From: Myxococcales bacterium
GTDB taxonomy: Bacteria > Myxococcota_A > Polyangia > Polyangiales > Polyangiaceae
DNA: 64,000 nt
Direction: 5' to 3'
Assembly (NCBI GenBank): GCA_025359105.1
Contig: JANYHK010000016.1
Location: 1-64,000, forward strand
Below the pieces are notes generated by a model that worked only from the letters and a program-made list of their open reading frames with translations, did not search any database and was not told the DNA's origin. Below, in pieces: positions 47,065-56,304 of the stretch. Position 1 is the stretch's first letter. Each line of letters opens with the position of its first letter. The position numbers and the translations under genes are program-made.

Positions 47065-47604
47065 ATGACCTCCGCGGGCCCGCCATGTCGATCGGCCGAG
47101 CCGCCGCGCACCCTGGCGGTGGTGGGTGGCACGCACGTGGTGCTCCGGCCGATTGCTCCGAGCGATGCGCCGCTACTGCACGCGGCGTTTCACGCGCTCT
47201 CCCCGGAGTCGCGGTACCTGCGCTTCCTCGGGCACCTGTCCGATCTCACTCCGTCGATGCTCCGCTACCTGTGCGAGGTCGACGGACGAGATCACGTCGC
47301 CTACGTGGCGGTGGTCGAGACGCCGGCGGGCGAGGCGGAGCGCATCGTCGGCGTCGCGCGCTTCGTCCGCGCGCGCGACGAGATCGACACCGCGGAGATC
47401 GCCATCACCGTCGCCGACGAGCTCCACGGCTTCGGCCTGGGCACGCTGCTGCTCGAGTCGCTCGCGCACGCCGCGGCCACGCGCGGAATCCGTCGCTTCA
47501 CCGCGTACACGCTCCGCGAGAACCGCGCGATCCGCCACGTGCTCGCGCACGGCGGCGCGACGACGCTGCTGGACGACGACACGCTGGAGGTTCGGCTGTT
47601 CTGA
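47065..47604 (+). CDS. GNAT-family N-acetyltransferase, 179 aa
   Basis: ATG at 47065, preceded by AAGGTGGAG. The N-terminus up to residue 25 is a linker; then HVVLRPIAPSDAPLLHAAFH is the first GNAT strand and helix, SRYLRFLGHL is typical of the GNAT subgroup linked to Pat/YfiQ-type C-terminal domains, and the acetyl-CoA loop is DELHGFGLGTLLLESLAHAA. It ends with ENRAIRHVLAHGG and a final strand. It should use acetyl-CoA; the acceptor, protein lysine or small molecule, cannot be told. There is no linked acyl-CoA ligase domain. Confidence 0.9.
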   Translation: MTSAGPPCRSAEPPRTLAVVGGTHVVLRPIAPSDAPLLHAAFHALSPESRYLRFLGHLSDLTPSMLRYLCEVDGRDHVAYVAVVETPAGEAERIVGVARFVRARDEIDTAEIAITVADELHGFGLGTLLLESLAHAAATRGIRRFTAYTLRENRAIRHVLAHGGATTLLDDDTLEVRLF

Positions 47605-47609
47605 CGACT

Positions 47610-48299
47610 TTAGTTGCACAAGCCAAGGGCCGCCCCGTCTGACCCGCACGTCGGCTTCGCGGGCGGGCAGTCGCCGGCCGCGTAGCACTGGAACGCGTTG
47701 GGATGGCAGATCTTCGTCCCCGCGCCCGACAGGTAGCGCGGGCCGAGCTCGGAGCAGCTGTAGTCCGGCGTTCGGCAATCGGCGTTCGAATCGCAGATCT
47801 TGAAGCAAGCGGGCTGGCCCTCGCCGGGGAGGTTCGCGCACGTCGCGCCTTTCGGACAGAGCGCAGTTCCGTCGCACGGCGTGATCGTGCAATACCCGCC
47901 GGGGAAGCCGTCGTTCCCCTCCTCCTTGCACTTGTGGTTCGGCGCCGTGCCGCACACCGCCTCGGCATCCCCGGTGATGATGCACGGGCTGCCCACGCTC
48001 GAGGTCTTGCCGTCGAGCTTGCACTTGTTGTCACCGGGATCGCAGATGATGTTGTCGCCGGTGCATACCGTCCCGCAATCCCCCGCGCCGGAGTCGCCAC
48101 CATCCTGGGCGTCGCCCGTGGCGTCGCCGGTCGCGTCGCCTGTAGCGTCGCCGGTCGCGTCGCCCGTCGCGTCACTCCCCGAGTCCGCGGACGCATCCGA
48201 CCCGCCGACCGCGTAGCCGGTGAACGATTCGCCGATGACGAGCCAGCAGCCGGCGAGCACCGGCGTCGCCGCGAGCGCGAGGAGGGTCCAGCGGTTCAT
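47610..48299 (-). CDS. Cys-rich lipoprotein with DATG repeats, 229 aa
   Basis: The signal peptide ends in a lipobox (TPVLAGCWL, Cys about residue 18). A low-complexity linker then contains five or six DATG tetrapeptides in a row, encoded by a 12-bp tandem DNA repeat. The rest is Cys-rich with many short loops: CTGDNIICDPGDNKC, SPCIITGDAEAVCG, FKICDSNADCRTP, CPPAKPTCGSDG. This is the multi-disulfide module seen in the tail of the cytochrome lipoprotein. It should sit on the outside of a membrane. No enzymatic motif is seen. It is convergent with the GNAT gene (5 bp between stops). Confidence 0.85.
   Translation of the reverse strand: MNRWTLLALAATPVLAGCWLVIGESFTGYAVGGSDASADSGSDATGDATGDATGDATGDATGDAQDGGDSGAGDCGTVCTGDNIICDPGDNKCKLDGKTSSVGSPCIITGDAEAVCGTAPNHKCKEEGNDGFPGGYCTITPCDGTALCPKGATCANLPGEGQPACFKICDSNADCRTPDYSCSELGPRYLSGAGTKICHPNAFQCYAAGDCPPAKPTCGSDGAALGLCN
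48109..48172. repeat. 12-bp tandem repeat inside the Cys-rich lipoprotein gene
   Basis: The unit gcgtcgccSgtn repeats about five times in phase with the codons, giving consecutive Asp-Ala-Thr-Gly units on the minus strand. Copies differ at one to three positions. Gain or loss of units would keep the reading frame and change linker length between lipid anchor and Cys-rich domain. Confidence 0.85.
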
Positions 48300-48681
48300 C
48301 GCGATCTAGAGTGAAGCTCCGCCCGCATGGTTCGCAGCTTACCCGGCCGACAGGGAGTCTGCCATCCGTGAGAGAGCGGGTGCCCCCGGGACGATGAGGG
48401 TCGCATTTGGTCGGGATCAGTCGTCGTCGCCGAACGCCGCGCGCATGGAGGGCGCGCGCCTCAGGCGTTCGGCAAGCGTCTTCTTGCGAAGGCCCTCCTC
48501 GACGATCGCCCACGCGTCGCGGGTGGTGTCCAGCGGCCTCGTCTCCACGTAGGAACCGTAGCATGGCGCGCGCGCCTTCCGACGGAGGCTGCGCTCGGGG
48601 TGGCCACTCGGTCCATCACCACGCCGCGCCGGCGGGGCGTCTCGACTTCCTCCGCGCGTCGGCTCATGATGCAGTGAGGCC
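48300..48681. other. 382-bp gap without a secure gene
   Basis: This stretch lies between the Cys-rich lipoprotein start and the Uma2 gene. It contains one short candidate frame on the minus strand (48417-48548). I see no tRNA-like structure, clear promoter, terminator hairpin with T-run or mobile-element end in the remainder. Longer frames crossing it are Arg- and Pro-rich in a way typical of non-coding readings of GC-rich DNA. Confidence 0.5.
48417..48548 (-). CDS. Possible very small protein, 43 aa
   Basis: A GTG at 48548 would give VETRPLDTTRDAWAIVEEGL followed by RKKTLAERLRRAPSMRAAFG and DDD. The composition is balanced (acidic and basic helices) and differs from the Arg/Pro-rich upstream reading of the same frame, which favours a real peptide over chance. 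The DAWxIxxxGxxxKTxAERL pattern recalls short partner ORFs found beside nucleotidyltransferase or Uma2-type genes. No Shine-Dalgarno is visible. It is divergent from the Uma2 gene. Confidence 0.35.
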   Translation of the reverse strand: METRPLDTTRDAWAIVEEGLRKKTLAERLRRAPSMRAAFGDDD

Positions 48682-49251
48682 ATGGCGCAGCCGACGCTCC
48701 CGCGACATCACTACAGCTACGCGGAGTATCTCGCGTACGAGCGTGACAGCGGCCTCAAACATGAGTTCGACGCGGGGGAGATCTTCGCGCTGGCGGGGGG
48801 GTCCCGGCGACACAATGCGCTCGCGTCGCGCATCAGCGCAGCCCTCGAGGCGGGTCGCGGCCCTGGGTGCGTCGCCTTCCAGTCGGACCAGAAGGTCCGC
48901 GTCCTCGCGACGGGCAAGGCCACGTATCCCGATGCCACGCTCGTCTGTGGCCCCATCGAGGGTGATCCTGCGGACGCCTTGGGCGCGACCATCACGAATC
49001 CGACGACGCTCGTGGAGGTGCTCTCCCCGTCCACCGAGCAAGACGATCGAGGTGGCAAGTGGCAGCACTACCAGCTCATCCCCGCGCTACAGGAGTACGT
49101 TCTCGTCAGCCAGGCCAGCCCCCGCGTGGAACGCTACCGCCGGCTCTCCTCGGGCAGCTGGGAGTACTCGGACGTGACGCAGGGGACCCTCACCCTCTCG
49201 AGCGGCGCGGTCATCGATCTTGCGAAGCTGTACGGCGGTCTGCCCGACTGA
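48682..49251 (+). CDS. Uma2-family (DUF820) putative restriction-endonuclease-fold protein, 189 aa
   Basis: The PD-(D/E)XK-type Uma2 pattern is complete: an N-terminal YSYAEYLAYERDSGLKHEFD with the conserved acidic residue, AGGSRRHNALASRIS, a YPDATLVCGPIEG core with the catalytic Asp, and TLVEVLSPSTEQDDRGGKWQ carrying the E-x-K-like end (VEVLSPST...D...K). It should be a nuclease fold of unknown target. Uma2 proteins are very common and multi-copy in cyanobacteria and myxobacteria, often near mobile or defence DNA, but no such genes surround it here. It is intact and normally sized. Confidence 0.88.
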   Translation: MAQPTLPRHHYSYAEYLAYERDSGLKHEFDAGEIFALAGGSRRHNALASRISAALEAGRGPGCVAFQSDQKVRVLATGKATYPDATLVCGPIEGDPADALGATITNPTTLVEVLSPSTEQDDRGGKWQHYQLIPALQEYVLVSQASPRVERYRRLSSGSWEYSDVTQGTLTLSSGAVIDLAKLYGGLPD

Positions 49252-49402
49252 CCTTCGGCGCGTAACGGGCGGCGGCTAGGTGAGCTGGATACAACGTCGT
49301 CTCCAGTACGGTGTTCGTAGGGTTCGACGTTCACCGCTACGGGCAGCCCTCGCCCGTCCGCGGCTGGATGCGATTCACGCGATGAGCCTGGTCTATCTCG
49401 CC

Positions 49403-52400
49403 TCAGCTCCCCGCCACATCCACGCCAATCGCGGCGCGCAGCTCCGCGAAGCCGTCGCTCACCGCGAAGAGGCACATCTGCTGAACCCGCGCGCGCGGCG
49501 GCAAATCGCAGGCGTTCTGGCCGTCCTGCAGCATCGCCCGGCGCGCGTACTCCACGTGGCCGCACAGCAGCAGTCCGACGCGTGAGCTCGACAGGTCCGC
49601 CAGGCGCGACCACTGCTTCACGTCGAGCTTGGTGCCCGCCGTGGTCGCGCGGACGACGGCGCCCTGCAGGATGGATCGCTCGTCCGCCGTCATGAGCCCG
49701 GCGAGCTCGCGGTCCGAGCGCGTGATGGCCGGATCGGGGGACGCCTCGCCCTTCACGATGCGGACGGCGGTGGCGAGCGCGTTCGTCATCTCGGACACCG
49801 TGGGGAAGAGCGCGCGGCCGAAGAGCTCGGGGCGCAGCTCGGCGAGGCGCTTGCCCACGAGGAACGCCATGGCCTCGTGCGAGAGCGAGTCCAGCGCCTC
49901 GCAGCTCGAGACGAGCGACGGCACGTTCGACGCCGCGATGGCCAGCGGCTGCGGCGGGCCGCGGCGCGCGAACACGCTCGGCACAGGCACGCTCAGGATG
50001 GCCGACGCGTTGTTGATGGCGTCGAGCAGCGCGCCCGCGTTGTACGAGTGGTCGGGGCGCATCGGCTCGCCGAACGCCGTCGCGCGCTGCGCCTGGGGGA
50101 TCATCGCGGCGCGTGCGCGCGACGTCGCCTGCGCCATGACCGCGAAGATGCCGGTGAGCGTCGGATCGAGATCCTTGTGCAGGATGTGCGAGCGCCAGGC
50201 GCCGGCGGTGATCATTCCGGGCACGTACGAGAGCGCGACGGGCGGGTAGTCGTCGTGGAACTTGCGCTGCGCGTCGGTGAGCGGGCCCATGTGCGCGAGC
50301 ACGTTCACGGCGCACCACGCCTTGTCGAAGGTGCGCGCGCGGAGGAAGAGATCGTAGAGCGTCGTGTAGAGGCTGACGCTCGAGGGCTCCTCCGCGAGGG
50401 CGGCGCGCGTCACGCGGAGCGCGTCGTCGATGCGGCCGGCGACGATGTACAGCTCGGAGACGATCTTGCGGTTCTCCTCGCTCGGCTTCAGCGCTCCGGC
50501 GGCGCGGAAGGCGTCGAGGGCGCCGTCGGCGTTGCCGATGCGATCGCGGTAGATGAGCCCGAGCTGGTGGAAGAGCGCGTGGCGGAGCTCCACCTCGTCG
50601 TCGCTCGTGCGGTGAATCATGCGGCGGTAGGACTTCTCGAGCGCCGCCCAGTCCTTGAGCTCGGTGTAGATGCGCACGACGCGCTCGAACGCGTCGAGGC
50701 GCGTCGGATCGATCGAGATCGTCTCCTCGAAGAGCTCGGCGGCGCGGTACGGATCGCCGATCTTGTCCTGCATCGCCTGGCCCATCGTGAAGACGCCCTT
50801 GGCCTTCTTCACCGGGTCGCGATCGATCTCCACGACGGCGCGCAGCGTCTCGACGAGCTTCTCCCAGCACGAGAGCTCGCCGTACACCCACAGGAGCGTG
50901 TGAAGGAGCCACGAGTCCTTGGGCTTGATGACGAGCGCGTCCTCGAAGGCGAGCGCGGCCATCGGCAGGTTCTTGGCGCGGTGGGTCCACGTCTCGCCGG
51001 CCTCCACGAGGAGCGTGTAGCGGGTCGCGTCGTCGGCGGCGGCCTCGGCGAGGCGCTTCTTGAACGACGCGGCGTGCTCGAAATCCCCGCGGGCGAGGTA
51101 GATCTCGCTCGTGGCGGCGAGGGCCTGGACGTTGTCGGGCTCCCGCGCGAGGGCGCGGCCGAGCGTGTCGAGCGCACGCGCGTCGGCGCCGAGGGCGCGC
51201 TCGACCGCGGCGAGGTGGACGAGCGAGCCGGCGGGCAGCGACTCGGCGTTGTCGCCGATCTCCGCGATGGCGTTCCGCGCGCGCTCGAGGACGGCGGGAT
51301 CGTTCTTCGCCATCTCGCAGACGACGAGGAGATCCTTCTGCCCGTCCGCGGCGCGGCGATCGATCTCGTAGGCGGCGAGGCCGGCGATGACCGCGCGCTC
51401 CAGGTTGTCCATCTTCGTCGCGATGCGCGACGCGAGGCGGAGCAGATCGAACGCGCGCTCGTGGTCGCCGTCGCGGGTCGCCGCGTTGACGAGCAGCTCG
51501 CAGAGGGGCGCGGCCTCGGGCCAGCGCGACTCCTTCGCGTACCTCGGCAGGACGGCGGCGGCGGCGGTCTCGTTGCTGGGGTCCGCGTGGGCGGCCTCCT
51601 CGTAGGCGTTGAACGCGCCGCTCTCCGAGCCGATCTGCTTGCGCACGCGCGCGAGCTCCACGAGGAGCTGCGCCCGCACGCGCGCCGAGTCGGTCAGGCC
51701 CGCCCGCTGCTCGAGGCAGTAGGCGACGCGTCCGGTGTCGCCCTCGCGCTCGGCGTCCTTCTGCAGCGCCTCCCACGCCCCGGCGTGGCCTGGTGCCATG
51801 GAGAGCGCGCGTTCGTAGTACTGCCGCGCGCCGCCCGGATCGCGCGCCGGTGAGGACAGCATGTCGCCGATCTGCACCAGCATCTGCGCGGCCTGCGCGG
51901 CGTCGGGCGCGAGCTGCGCGAGCCGACCGCGGTACGCCGCCGACGTGGCCCAGTCGCTCCGCTTCTCGGCGAGGCGGGCCAGCTCGGTGAGCGCCGTGGT
52001 CGACCGCGGATCGAAGCTCGCCATGCGCTCGTACGTCTCGCTCGCGGCGTCGAGATCGAACAGCTTGCTCTCCTGGACCTCCGCCATTCTCCCGAGGACT
52101 ACGGCCTTCTGCGCGTGATCCTTGGCGAGGCTCGCCCGCCGATCGAGCGTGCGGATGACATCGCTCCACGCGCGCATCGCGATGTGGCAGCGCTCGAGCG
52201 CCTCGAGGGCCTCGTCACGGCGCGGATCGATGTCGAGCACCTCCGACAGGACGCGCGCGGCCGCGTCGTAGCGGAGAAAATGCTTCTCGTGCAGGAGCGC
52301 CAGCCGCAGGAGCGCCTGCGCGCGATCCTCGCTCGACGACGCCTCGCTCTGCCCTTGCTTCTCGAGGACGCCCTCGAGCTGCGGGTACTTCTCCTGGGCG

Positions 52401-53383
52401 CGGTAGATGCGCTCGAGGCCGCCGAGCGCGTCGATGTTCTCCGCATCGATCTCGAGCGCGGCCTCGTACGCCTTCTGCGCTTCGCCCACGTCGCTGAGGT
52501 AGAACTCGAACAGATCGCCGAGCGCCATGTGGACGGGGACGCGCTCCTTCCGGCGCAGCCCGTCGAGCGCCCGCACGAGCGCGTCTTTCGCGAGCACGTA
52601 GCTGCCCTGGTCCTTGTACCCGCTGGCGAGCTCGAGCTGCACGAGCGGGTGCTTCGGATCGAGCTTGCGGATCCGATCCTTGTACTGCTCGGCGAGAGCG
52701 GGCGAGCCCTTCTCGACCGTGTACCAGCGGATCAGGTGCTCGCAGAGCTTCGCCTGACGCTCGCGGTCGCTGCACTTCTTCATCGCGTCGTCGACGGCGA
52801 CGACGAGCGGCGACCACTTGTTCGTACGCCGCGCGATCGCCTCGATGCTGTCGACGGCATCGGTGTCGAACGGATCGAGGGTCAGCGCTTCGACCAGCGC
52901 GTCGATGGCTTGCTCGGGATCGGAGAGGCGCAGATCGAAGATCTCGGCGATGAGCTTGAAGAGCTCCGCCTTGGCCTTGGGAGCATCGGTGCTCTCGAGC
53001 TTCTGGAGATAGAGCTCGATGAGCTCTTCCCATCGGCCGGTCACGCGGAGGCGCGTCTCCTCGTCGCCGGTGAGGAAGCCGCTTTGCGAGGGGCTGGGGA
53101 GCGGCCCACCGCGGGAGACCGTCTCGGCGTTCTCGATCGCCACCATCGTCTCGAGATCGCGGAGCGACTCCGGATCGGGGACGACCATCACCTCGCCGGA
53201 GCTGGCCGAAGCGCCGGGCACGCGCAGGTCGATCTCCACCTCCTCGACGTCGATGGAGCTCTGCCGTGCGACCGGAAACTGGGTCGTCGGGCGCGTGTCG
53301 TCCGGATCCCCCACATCCCAGGTGGGGTCTCGCTCATCCGGCACGCCGGCTCGAATCTGCGCGTTTGACCCGCGCTGCGCCAT
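49403..53383 (-). CDS. Giant TPR protein with shared C-terminal protease-like domain, 1326 aa
   Basis: ATG at 53383 behind AGGAGG; the longer frame upstream has no coding character. About the first 105 residues are acidic and disordered. Residues 110-1040 are a long solenoid of TPR repeats (for example DPEQAIDALVEALTLDPFDT, GEAQKAYEAALEIDAENIDA and DALDTLGRALAREPDNVQAL-like units). The final 280 residues match the C-terminus of the 4489-7215 protein: TFDKAWCAVNVLAHMG, AGAWRSHILHKDLDPTLTGI, SHEAMAFLVGKRLAELRPEL, FGRALFPTVSEMTNAL, SSSRVGLLLCGHVEYARRAM. There is no signal peptide. It is probably a cytoplasmic scaffold. It is divergent from the ISC operon. Confidence 0.9.
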   Translation of the reverse strand: MAQRGSNAQIRAGVPDERDPTWDVGDPDDTRPTTQFPVARQSSIDVEEVEIDLRVPGASASSGEVMVVPDPESLRDLETMVAIENAETVSRGGPLPSPSQSGFLTGDEETRLRVTGRWEELIELYLQKLESTDAPKAKAELFKLIAEIFDLRLSDPEQAIDALVEALTLDPFDTDAVDSIEAIARRTNKWSPLVVAVDDAMKKCSDRERQAKLCEHLIRWYTVEKGSPALAEQYKDRIRKLDPKHPLVQLELASGYKDQGSYVLAKDALVRALDGLRRKERVPVHMALGDLFEFYLSDVGEAQKAYEAALEIDAENIDALGGLERIYRAQEKYPQLEGVLEKQGQSEASSSEDRAQALLRLALLHEKHFLRYDAAARVLSEVLDIDPRRDEALEALERCHIAMRAWSDVIRTLDRRASLAKDHAQKAVVLGRMAEVQESKLFDLDAASETYERMASFDPRSTTALTELARLAEKRSDWATSAAYRGRLAQLAPDAAQAAQMLVQIGDMLSSPARDPGGARQYYERALSMAPGHAGAWEALQKDAEREGDTGRVAYCLEQRAGLTDSARVRAQLLVELARVRKQIGSESGAFNAYEEAAHADPSNETAAAAVLPRYAKESRWPEAAPLCELLVNAATRDGDHERAFDLLRLASRIATKMDNLERAVIAGLAAYEIDRRAADGQKDLLVVCEMAKNDPAVLERARNAIAEIGDNAESLPAGSLVHLAAVERALGADARALDTLGRALAREPDNVQALAATSEIYLARGDFEHAASFKKRLAEAAADDATRYTLLVEAGETWTHRAKNLPMAALAFEDALVIKPKDSWLLHTLLWVYGELSCWEKLVETLRAVVEIDRDPVKKAKGVFTMGQAMQDKIGDPYRAAELFEETISIDPTRLDAFERVVRIYTELKDWAALEKSYRRMIHRTSDDEVELRHALFHQLGLIYRDRIGNADGALDAFRAAGALKPSEENRKIVSELYIVAGRIDDALRVTRAALAEEPSSVSLYTTLYDLFLRARTFDKAWCAVNVLAHMGPLTDAQRKFHDDYPPVALSYVPGMITAGAWRSHILHKDLDPTLTGIFAVMAQATSRARAAMIPQAQRATAFGEPMRPDHSYNAGALLDAINNASAILSVPVPSVFARRGPPQPLAIAASNVPSLVSSCEALDSLSHEAMAFLVGKRLAELRPELFGRALFPTVSEMTNALATAVRIVKGEASPDPAITRSDRELAGLMTADERSILQGAVVRATTAGTKLDVKQWSRLADLSSSRVGLLLCGHVEYARRAMLQDGQNACDLPPRARVQQMCLFAVSDGFAELRAAIGVDVAGS

Positions 53384-53546
53384 CCACTGTTCCTCCTTCG
53401 TCCCTTGGAAGGAGGAGAGTCTGCGAGGTCCGTGCCCTGCCCAGCCGTCTTCAGCAGAATTTTTCAGGCCAGCTGTACGCGCCGGTAGGCACGCCGATCC
53501 GAGCGGCCCCGCCACGGCGGAGGTCTCGAGAACACCGAGGTTTTTG

Positions 53547-53603
53547 CTTGACGACCCCCTTCCCCGACCATACATGTTGGGTCAAGTCGATCCTTAACGT
53601 AAG
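53547..53603 (+). promoter_or_regulatory. Putative promoter and dyads upstream of the MerR-headed ISC operon
   Basis: TTGACG (53548-53553) and TACATG (53571-53576) are separated by 17 bp and form a plausible promoter for the MerR gene and ISC genes. CTTGAC (53547-53552) is matched by the inverted GTCAAG at 53581-53586, flanking the -10 region. A second dyad CTTA-ACG-TAAG lies at 53593-53603, next to the probable transcript start. Such paired dyads are what a MerR- or redox-sensing regulator could bind. The assignment is by position only. Confidence 0.4.
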
Positions 53604-53620
53604 ACGTATGGGTCACGACC

Positions 53621-54187
53621 ATGAGCAACATCCGACTCCCCATCCTCCGAGAAGCCTTGGCACCGCCCGCGTCGGCGCCGGAGCTCGTGGATGAGGAGCT
53701 CATGCAAATCGGCGATCTCGCAACGAAATGCGGGAAGACTGTGCGCGCCATCCACCTCTACGAGGAGCTCGATCTCCTCCGCCCGGCCGCCCGCTCCAAG
53801 GGCCGGTACCGACTCTACGCTCAGGACGCCCTCGTCCGCATCCGCTGGATCCACCGGCTCCAGGAGATGGGCTTCAGCCTGACCGACATCCAGACGGTCG
53901 TTCGCGACTGGGAGCAGTCGCAGAGCGCGCCCCGGATGATGGTCAAGATGCGCGACGTCTACCGGAAGAAGCTCGCCGAGGCGCGCGCGCAGATCCGGCG
54001 GATGCAGGATCTCGAGCGCGAGCTCCAGGCGAGCCTCGTTTACCTCGACACCTGCGACACGTGCGATCCCGAGCGCCTGCTCCACGCGTGCCGCTCGTGC
54101 GATCTGCACGACTGTCGCGACCACGTCCCCGAGCTCGTGGCCGGGTTTCATCTGGCGGGCAACAAGACCGCCACCAAGGACGACTGA
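53621..54187 (+). CDS. MerR-family regulator with Cys-rich C-terminus, likely ISC operon regulator, 188 aa
   Basis: ATG at 53621; an alternative ATG at 53702 with GAGGAG before it would start directly at the usual MerR N-terminus ([11 protein letters not shown]). The DNA-binding domain reads [40 protein letters not shown] and [21 protein letters not shown] dimerisation coiled coil follows, and the tail carries a cluster of five Cys: [20 protein letters not shown] followed by DLHDC, which could hold an Fe-S cluster as in SoxR. It sits 1 bp before iscS in the operon, in the place usually taken by Rrf2-type IscR. Sensing of Fe-S status is an inference. Confidence 0.88.
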   Translation: MSNIRLPILREALAPPASAPELVDEELMQIGDLATKCGKTVRAIHLYEELDLLRPAARSKGRYRLYAQDALVRIRWIHRLQEMGFSLTDIQTVVRDWEQSQSAPRMMVKMRDVYRKKLAEARAQIRRMQDLERELQASLVYLDTCDTCDPERLLHACRSCDLHDCRDHVPELVAGFHLAGNKTATKDD

Positions 54188-54188
54188 G

Positions 54189-55454
54189 ATGCTGGATCCG
54201 AAGAAGCTCGACGCGAAGGCCACGGCCGTGAAGCTCCCCATCTTCATGGACTACCACTCGACCACTCCCGTCGATCCGCGCGTCCTCGAGGAGATGCTGC
54301 CGTACTTCCAGCTCGAGAGCGGCAAGTTCGGAAACGCGGCGAGCCGCAGCCACGTCTTCGGCTGGACGGCAGAAGAAGCGACGGACTACGCCCGCGACCG
54401 CCTCGCCAAGCTGATCAACGCGCAGAGCGAGAAAGAGATCGTCTGGACGAGCGGCGCGACCGAGTCCGACAACCTCGCGCTGAAGGGTGTCGCCGAGTTC
54501 TACAAGGACAAGGGCAACCACATCATCACGACGGTCACCGAGCACAAGGCGATCCTCGACACGTGCAAGCGCCTCGAGAAGGAGGGCTTCGTCGTCACCT
54601 ACCTCGGCGTCGCCACCGACGGCCGCGTCGATCCCGACGACGTGAAGAGGGCCATCACCGACAAGACGATCCTCGTCAGCATCATGGCCGCGAACAACGA
54701 GATCGGCACCGTCCAGCCGCTCGAGGAAATCGGAAAGATCACGCGCGAGCGTGGCGTGCTCCTCCACTCCGACGCCGTGCAGTCGGTGGGCAAGGTGCCG
54801 TTCGACGTGCAGAAGATGAACGTCGATCTGGCGTCGATCACCGCGCACAAGATGTACGGCCCCAAGGGCGTGGGCGCCCTCTACGTGCGGCGCAGCAAGC
54901 CGCGCGTGCGCCTCGTCGCGCAGATGGACGGCGGCGGCCACGAGCGCGGCATGCGCTCGGGCACGCTGAACGTGCCGGGCATCGTCGGCTTCGGCAAGGC
55001 CGCCGAGATCATGCGCACCGAAGGCAAGGCCGACAACGAGCGCATCTTCCGCATGCGCGAGCGCCTGCGGACGCGCCTCCAGTCCGCGATCGACGAGACG
55101 TACATCAACGGCTCGATGGAGCACCGCCTCCCCGGCAACCTGAACATCTCGTTCAACTTCGTCGAAGGCGAAGCGATGATGATGGCGATCAAGGACGTCG
55201 CCGTCTCGAGCGGCTCTGCGTGTACGAGCGCCAGCCTCGAGCCGAGCTACGTCCTCCGCGCCCTCGGCGTCGGCGACGAGCTCGCCCACTCGAGCATCCG
55301 CTTCGGCCTCGGCCGCTTCAACACCGATGCCGAGGTCGACTACGTGGCCGATCTCGTCATCTCCAAGGTCAAGCACCTGCGGGACATGAGCCCGCTCTAC
55401 GAGATGCACAAAGAAGGCATCGATCTGAAGAGCGTCCAGTGGACCGCTCATTGA
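54189..55454 (+). CDS. iscS: Cysteine desulfurase IscS, 421 aa
   Basis: The PLP-dependent aminotransferase class V pattern of group I desulfurases is clear: [50 protein letters not shown], the PLP Lys in [18 protein letters not shown] (about residue 221) and the active-site Cys loop [20 protein letters not shown] (Cys about residue 344), followed by [14 protein letters not shown]. It takes sulfur from L-cysteine as a persulfide and delivers it to IscU. It has about 17 extra N-terminal residues. It starts 1 bp after the MerR gene stop (TGAGATG), so the regulator and the assembly genes are probably one transcript. Confidence 0.96.
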   Translation: MLDPKKLDAKATAVKLPIFMDYHSTTPVDPRVLEEMLPYFQLESGKFGNAASRSHVFGWTAEEATDYARDRLAKLINAQSEKEIVWTSGATESDNLALKGVAEFYKDKGNHIITTVTEHKAILDTCKRLEKEGFVVTYLGVATDGRVDPDDVKRAITDKTILVSIMAANNEIGTVQPLEEIGKITRERGVLLHSDAVQSVGKVPFDVQKMNVDLASITAHKMYGPKGVGALYVRRSKPRVRLVAQMDGGGHERGMRSGTLNVPGIVGFGKAAEIMRTEGKADNERIFRMRERLRTRLQSAIDETYINGSMEHRLPGNLNISFNFVEGEAMMMAIKDVAVSSGSACTSASLEPSYVLRALGVGDELAHSSIRFGLGRFNTDAEVDYVADLVISKVKHLRDMSPLYEMHKEGIDLKSVQWTAH

Positions 55455-55464
55455 GGAACTGAAC

Positions 55465-55869
55465 ATGGCCTACAGCGAAAAAGTCATCGAGCACGCCGAG
55501 AACCCGCGCAACGTCGGCACCCTCGACAAGGACGATCCCAGCGTCGGGACCGGGCTCGTCGGTGCGCCCGCGTGCGGCGACGTGATGCGCCTGCAGATCA
55601 AGGTGAGCGACAACGGCGTCATCGAGGACGCCAAGTTCAAGACGTTCGGCTGCGGCTCAGCCATCGCCAGCTCGTCGCTCGCCACCGAGTGGATCAAGGG
55701 CAAGACGGTCGACGAAGCGGCGACGATCAAGAACAGCGACATCGTCACCGAGCTGAACCTGCCGCCGGTGAAGATCCACTGCTCGGTCCTCGCCGAAGAC
55801 GCCATCAAGAGCGCCATCGCCGACTACCGCGCCAAGCAGACGGCGAAGCGCGCCGCGAAGGCTCAATAG
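55465..55869 (+). CDS. iscU: Iron-sulfur scaffold protein IscU, 134 aa
   Basis: All three ligand Cys are present: GAPACGDVM (about residue 37), KTFGCGSAIASSS (about 63) and KIHCSVLAEDAIKSAI (about 106), together with the ligand Asp in CGDV and the HscA-recognition motif LPPVK (about 99-103). It is the scaffold on which 2Fe-2S clusters form from IscS sulfur. GAGGAA precedes its ATG. A Lys/Ala-rich tail (KQTAKRAAKAQ) is a small extension. It lies 10 bp after iscS and before iscA. Confidence 0.97.
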   Translation: MAYSEKVIEHAENPRNVGTLDKDDPSVGTGLVGAPACGDVMRLQIKVSDNGVIEDAKFKTFGCGSAIASSSLATEWIKGKTVDEAATIKNSDIVTELNLPPVKIHCSVLAEDAIKSAIADYRAKQTAKRAAKAQ

Positions 55870-55879
55870 AGGTAGCGCG

Positions 55880-56302
55880 ATGATGACGAGCGAAGTCACC
55901 AGCCCCAAGCCCGAGTCGGCGACGTCCGAGTCGAAGCCGCCGTCGAGTACGTCCAAGGCCGGAATCGAGGTCTCGCCCAAGGCCGTCGAAGCGATCAAAA
56001 AGCAGATCCAGAAGCGTGGCACGGCGGAGACCGCGCTCCGGGTCGGGATCAAAGGCGGCGGCTGCTCGGGCTTCAGCTACGTCATCCAGTTCCACGACGG
56101 GCCGCCCCACGCCAAGGACCGCGTCTACGACTACGTGGCCGAGGACGGCACGAAGGTGCGGGTCCTGTGCGATCCGAAGAGCCTGATTTACCTGAGCGGC
56201 GCTGTGCTCGACTGGGAGCAGACGCTCATGGCGCAGGGCTTCAAGTGGCGTAACCCGCAAGAGAAGTCGAACTGCGGCTGCGGCCACAGCTTCACGGTGT
56301 AG
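55880..56302 (+). CDS. iscA: A-type Fe-S carrier protein IscA, 140 aa
   Basis: The A-type fold shows VSPKAVEAIKKQIQKRG, RVGIKGGGCSGFSYVIQF with the first Cys ligand, and the C-terminal NCGCGHSF with the Cys-Gly-Cys pair. The first 27 residues are a Ser/Pro/Lys-rich extension (TSEVTSPKPESATSESKPPS) not seen in E. coli IscA; the start at 55880 (MMTSEV) is supported by GAGGTAG before it. It should carry clusters or iron from IscU to client proteins. ErpA or SufA-like roles cannot be excluded, but the operon position argues for IscA. Confidence 0.93.
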   Translation: MMTSEVTSPKPESATSESKPPSSTSKAGIEVSPKAVEAIKKQIQKRGTAETALRVGIKGGGCSGFSYVIQFHDGPPHAKDRVYDYVAEDGTKVRVLCDPKSLIYLSGAVLDWEQTLMAQGFKWRNPQEKSNCGCGHSFTV

Positions 56303-56304
56303 CC

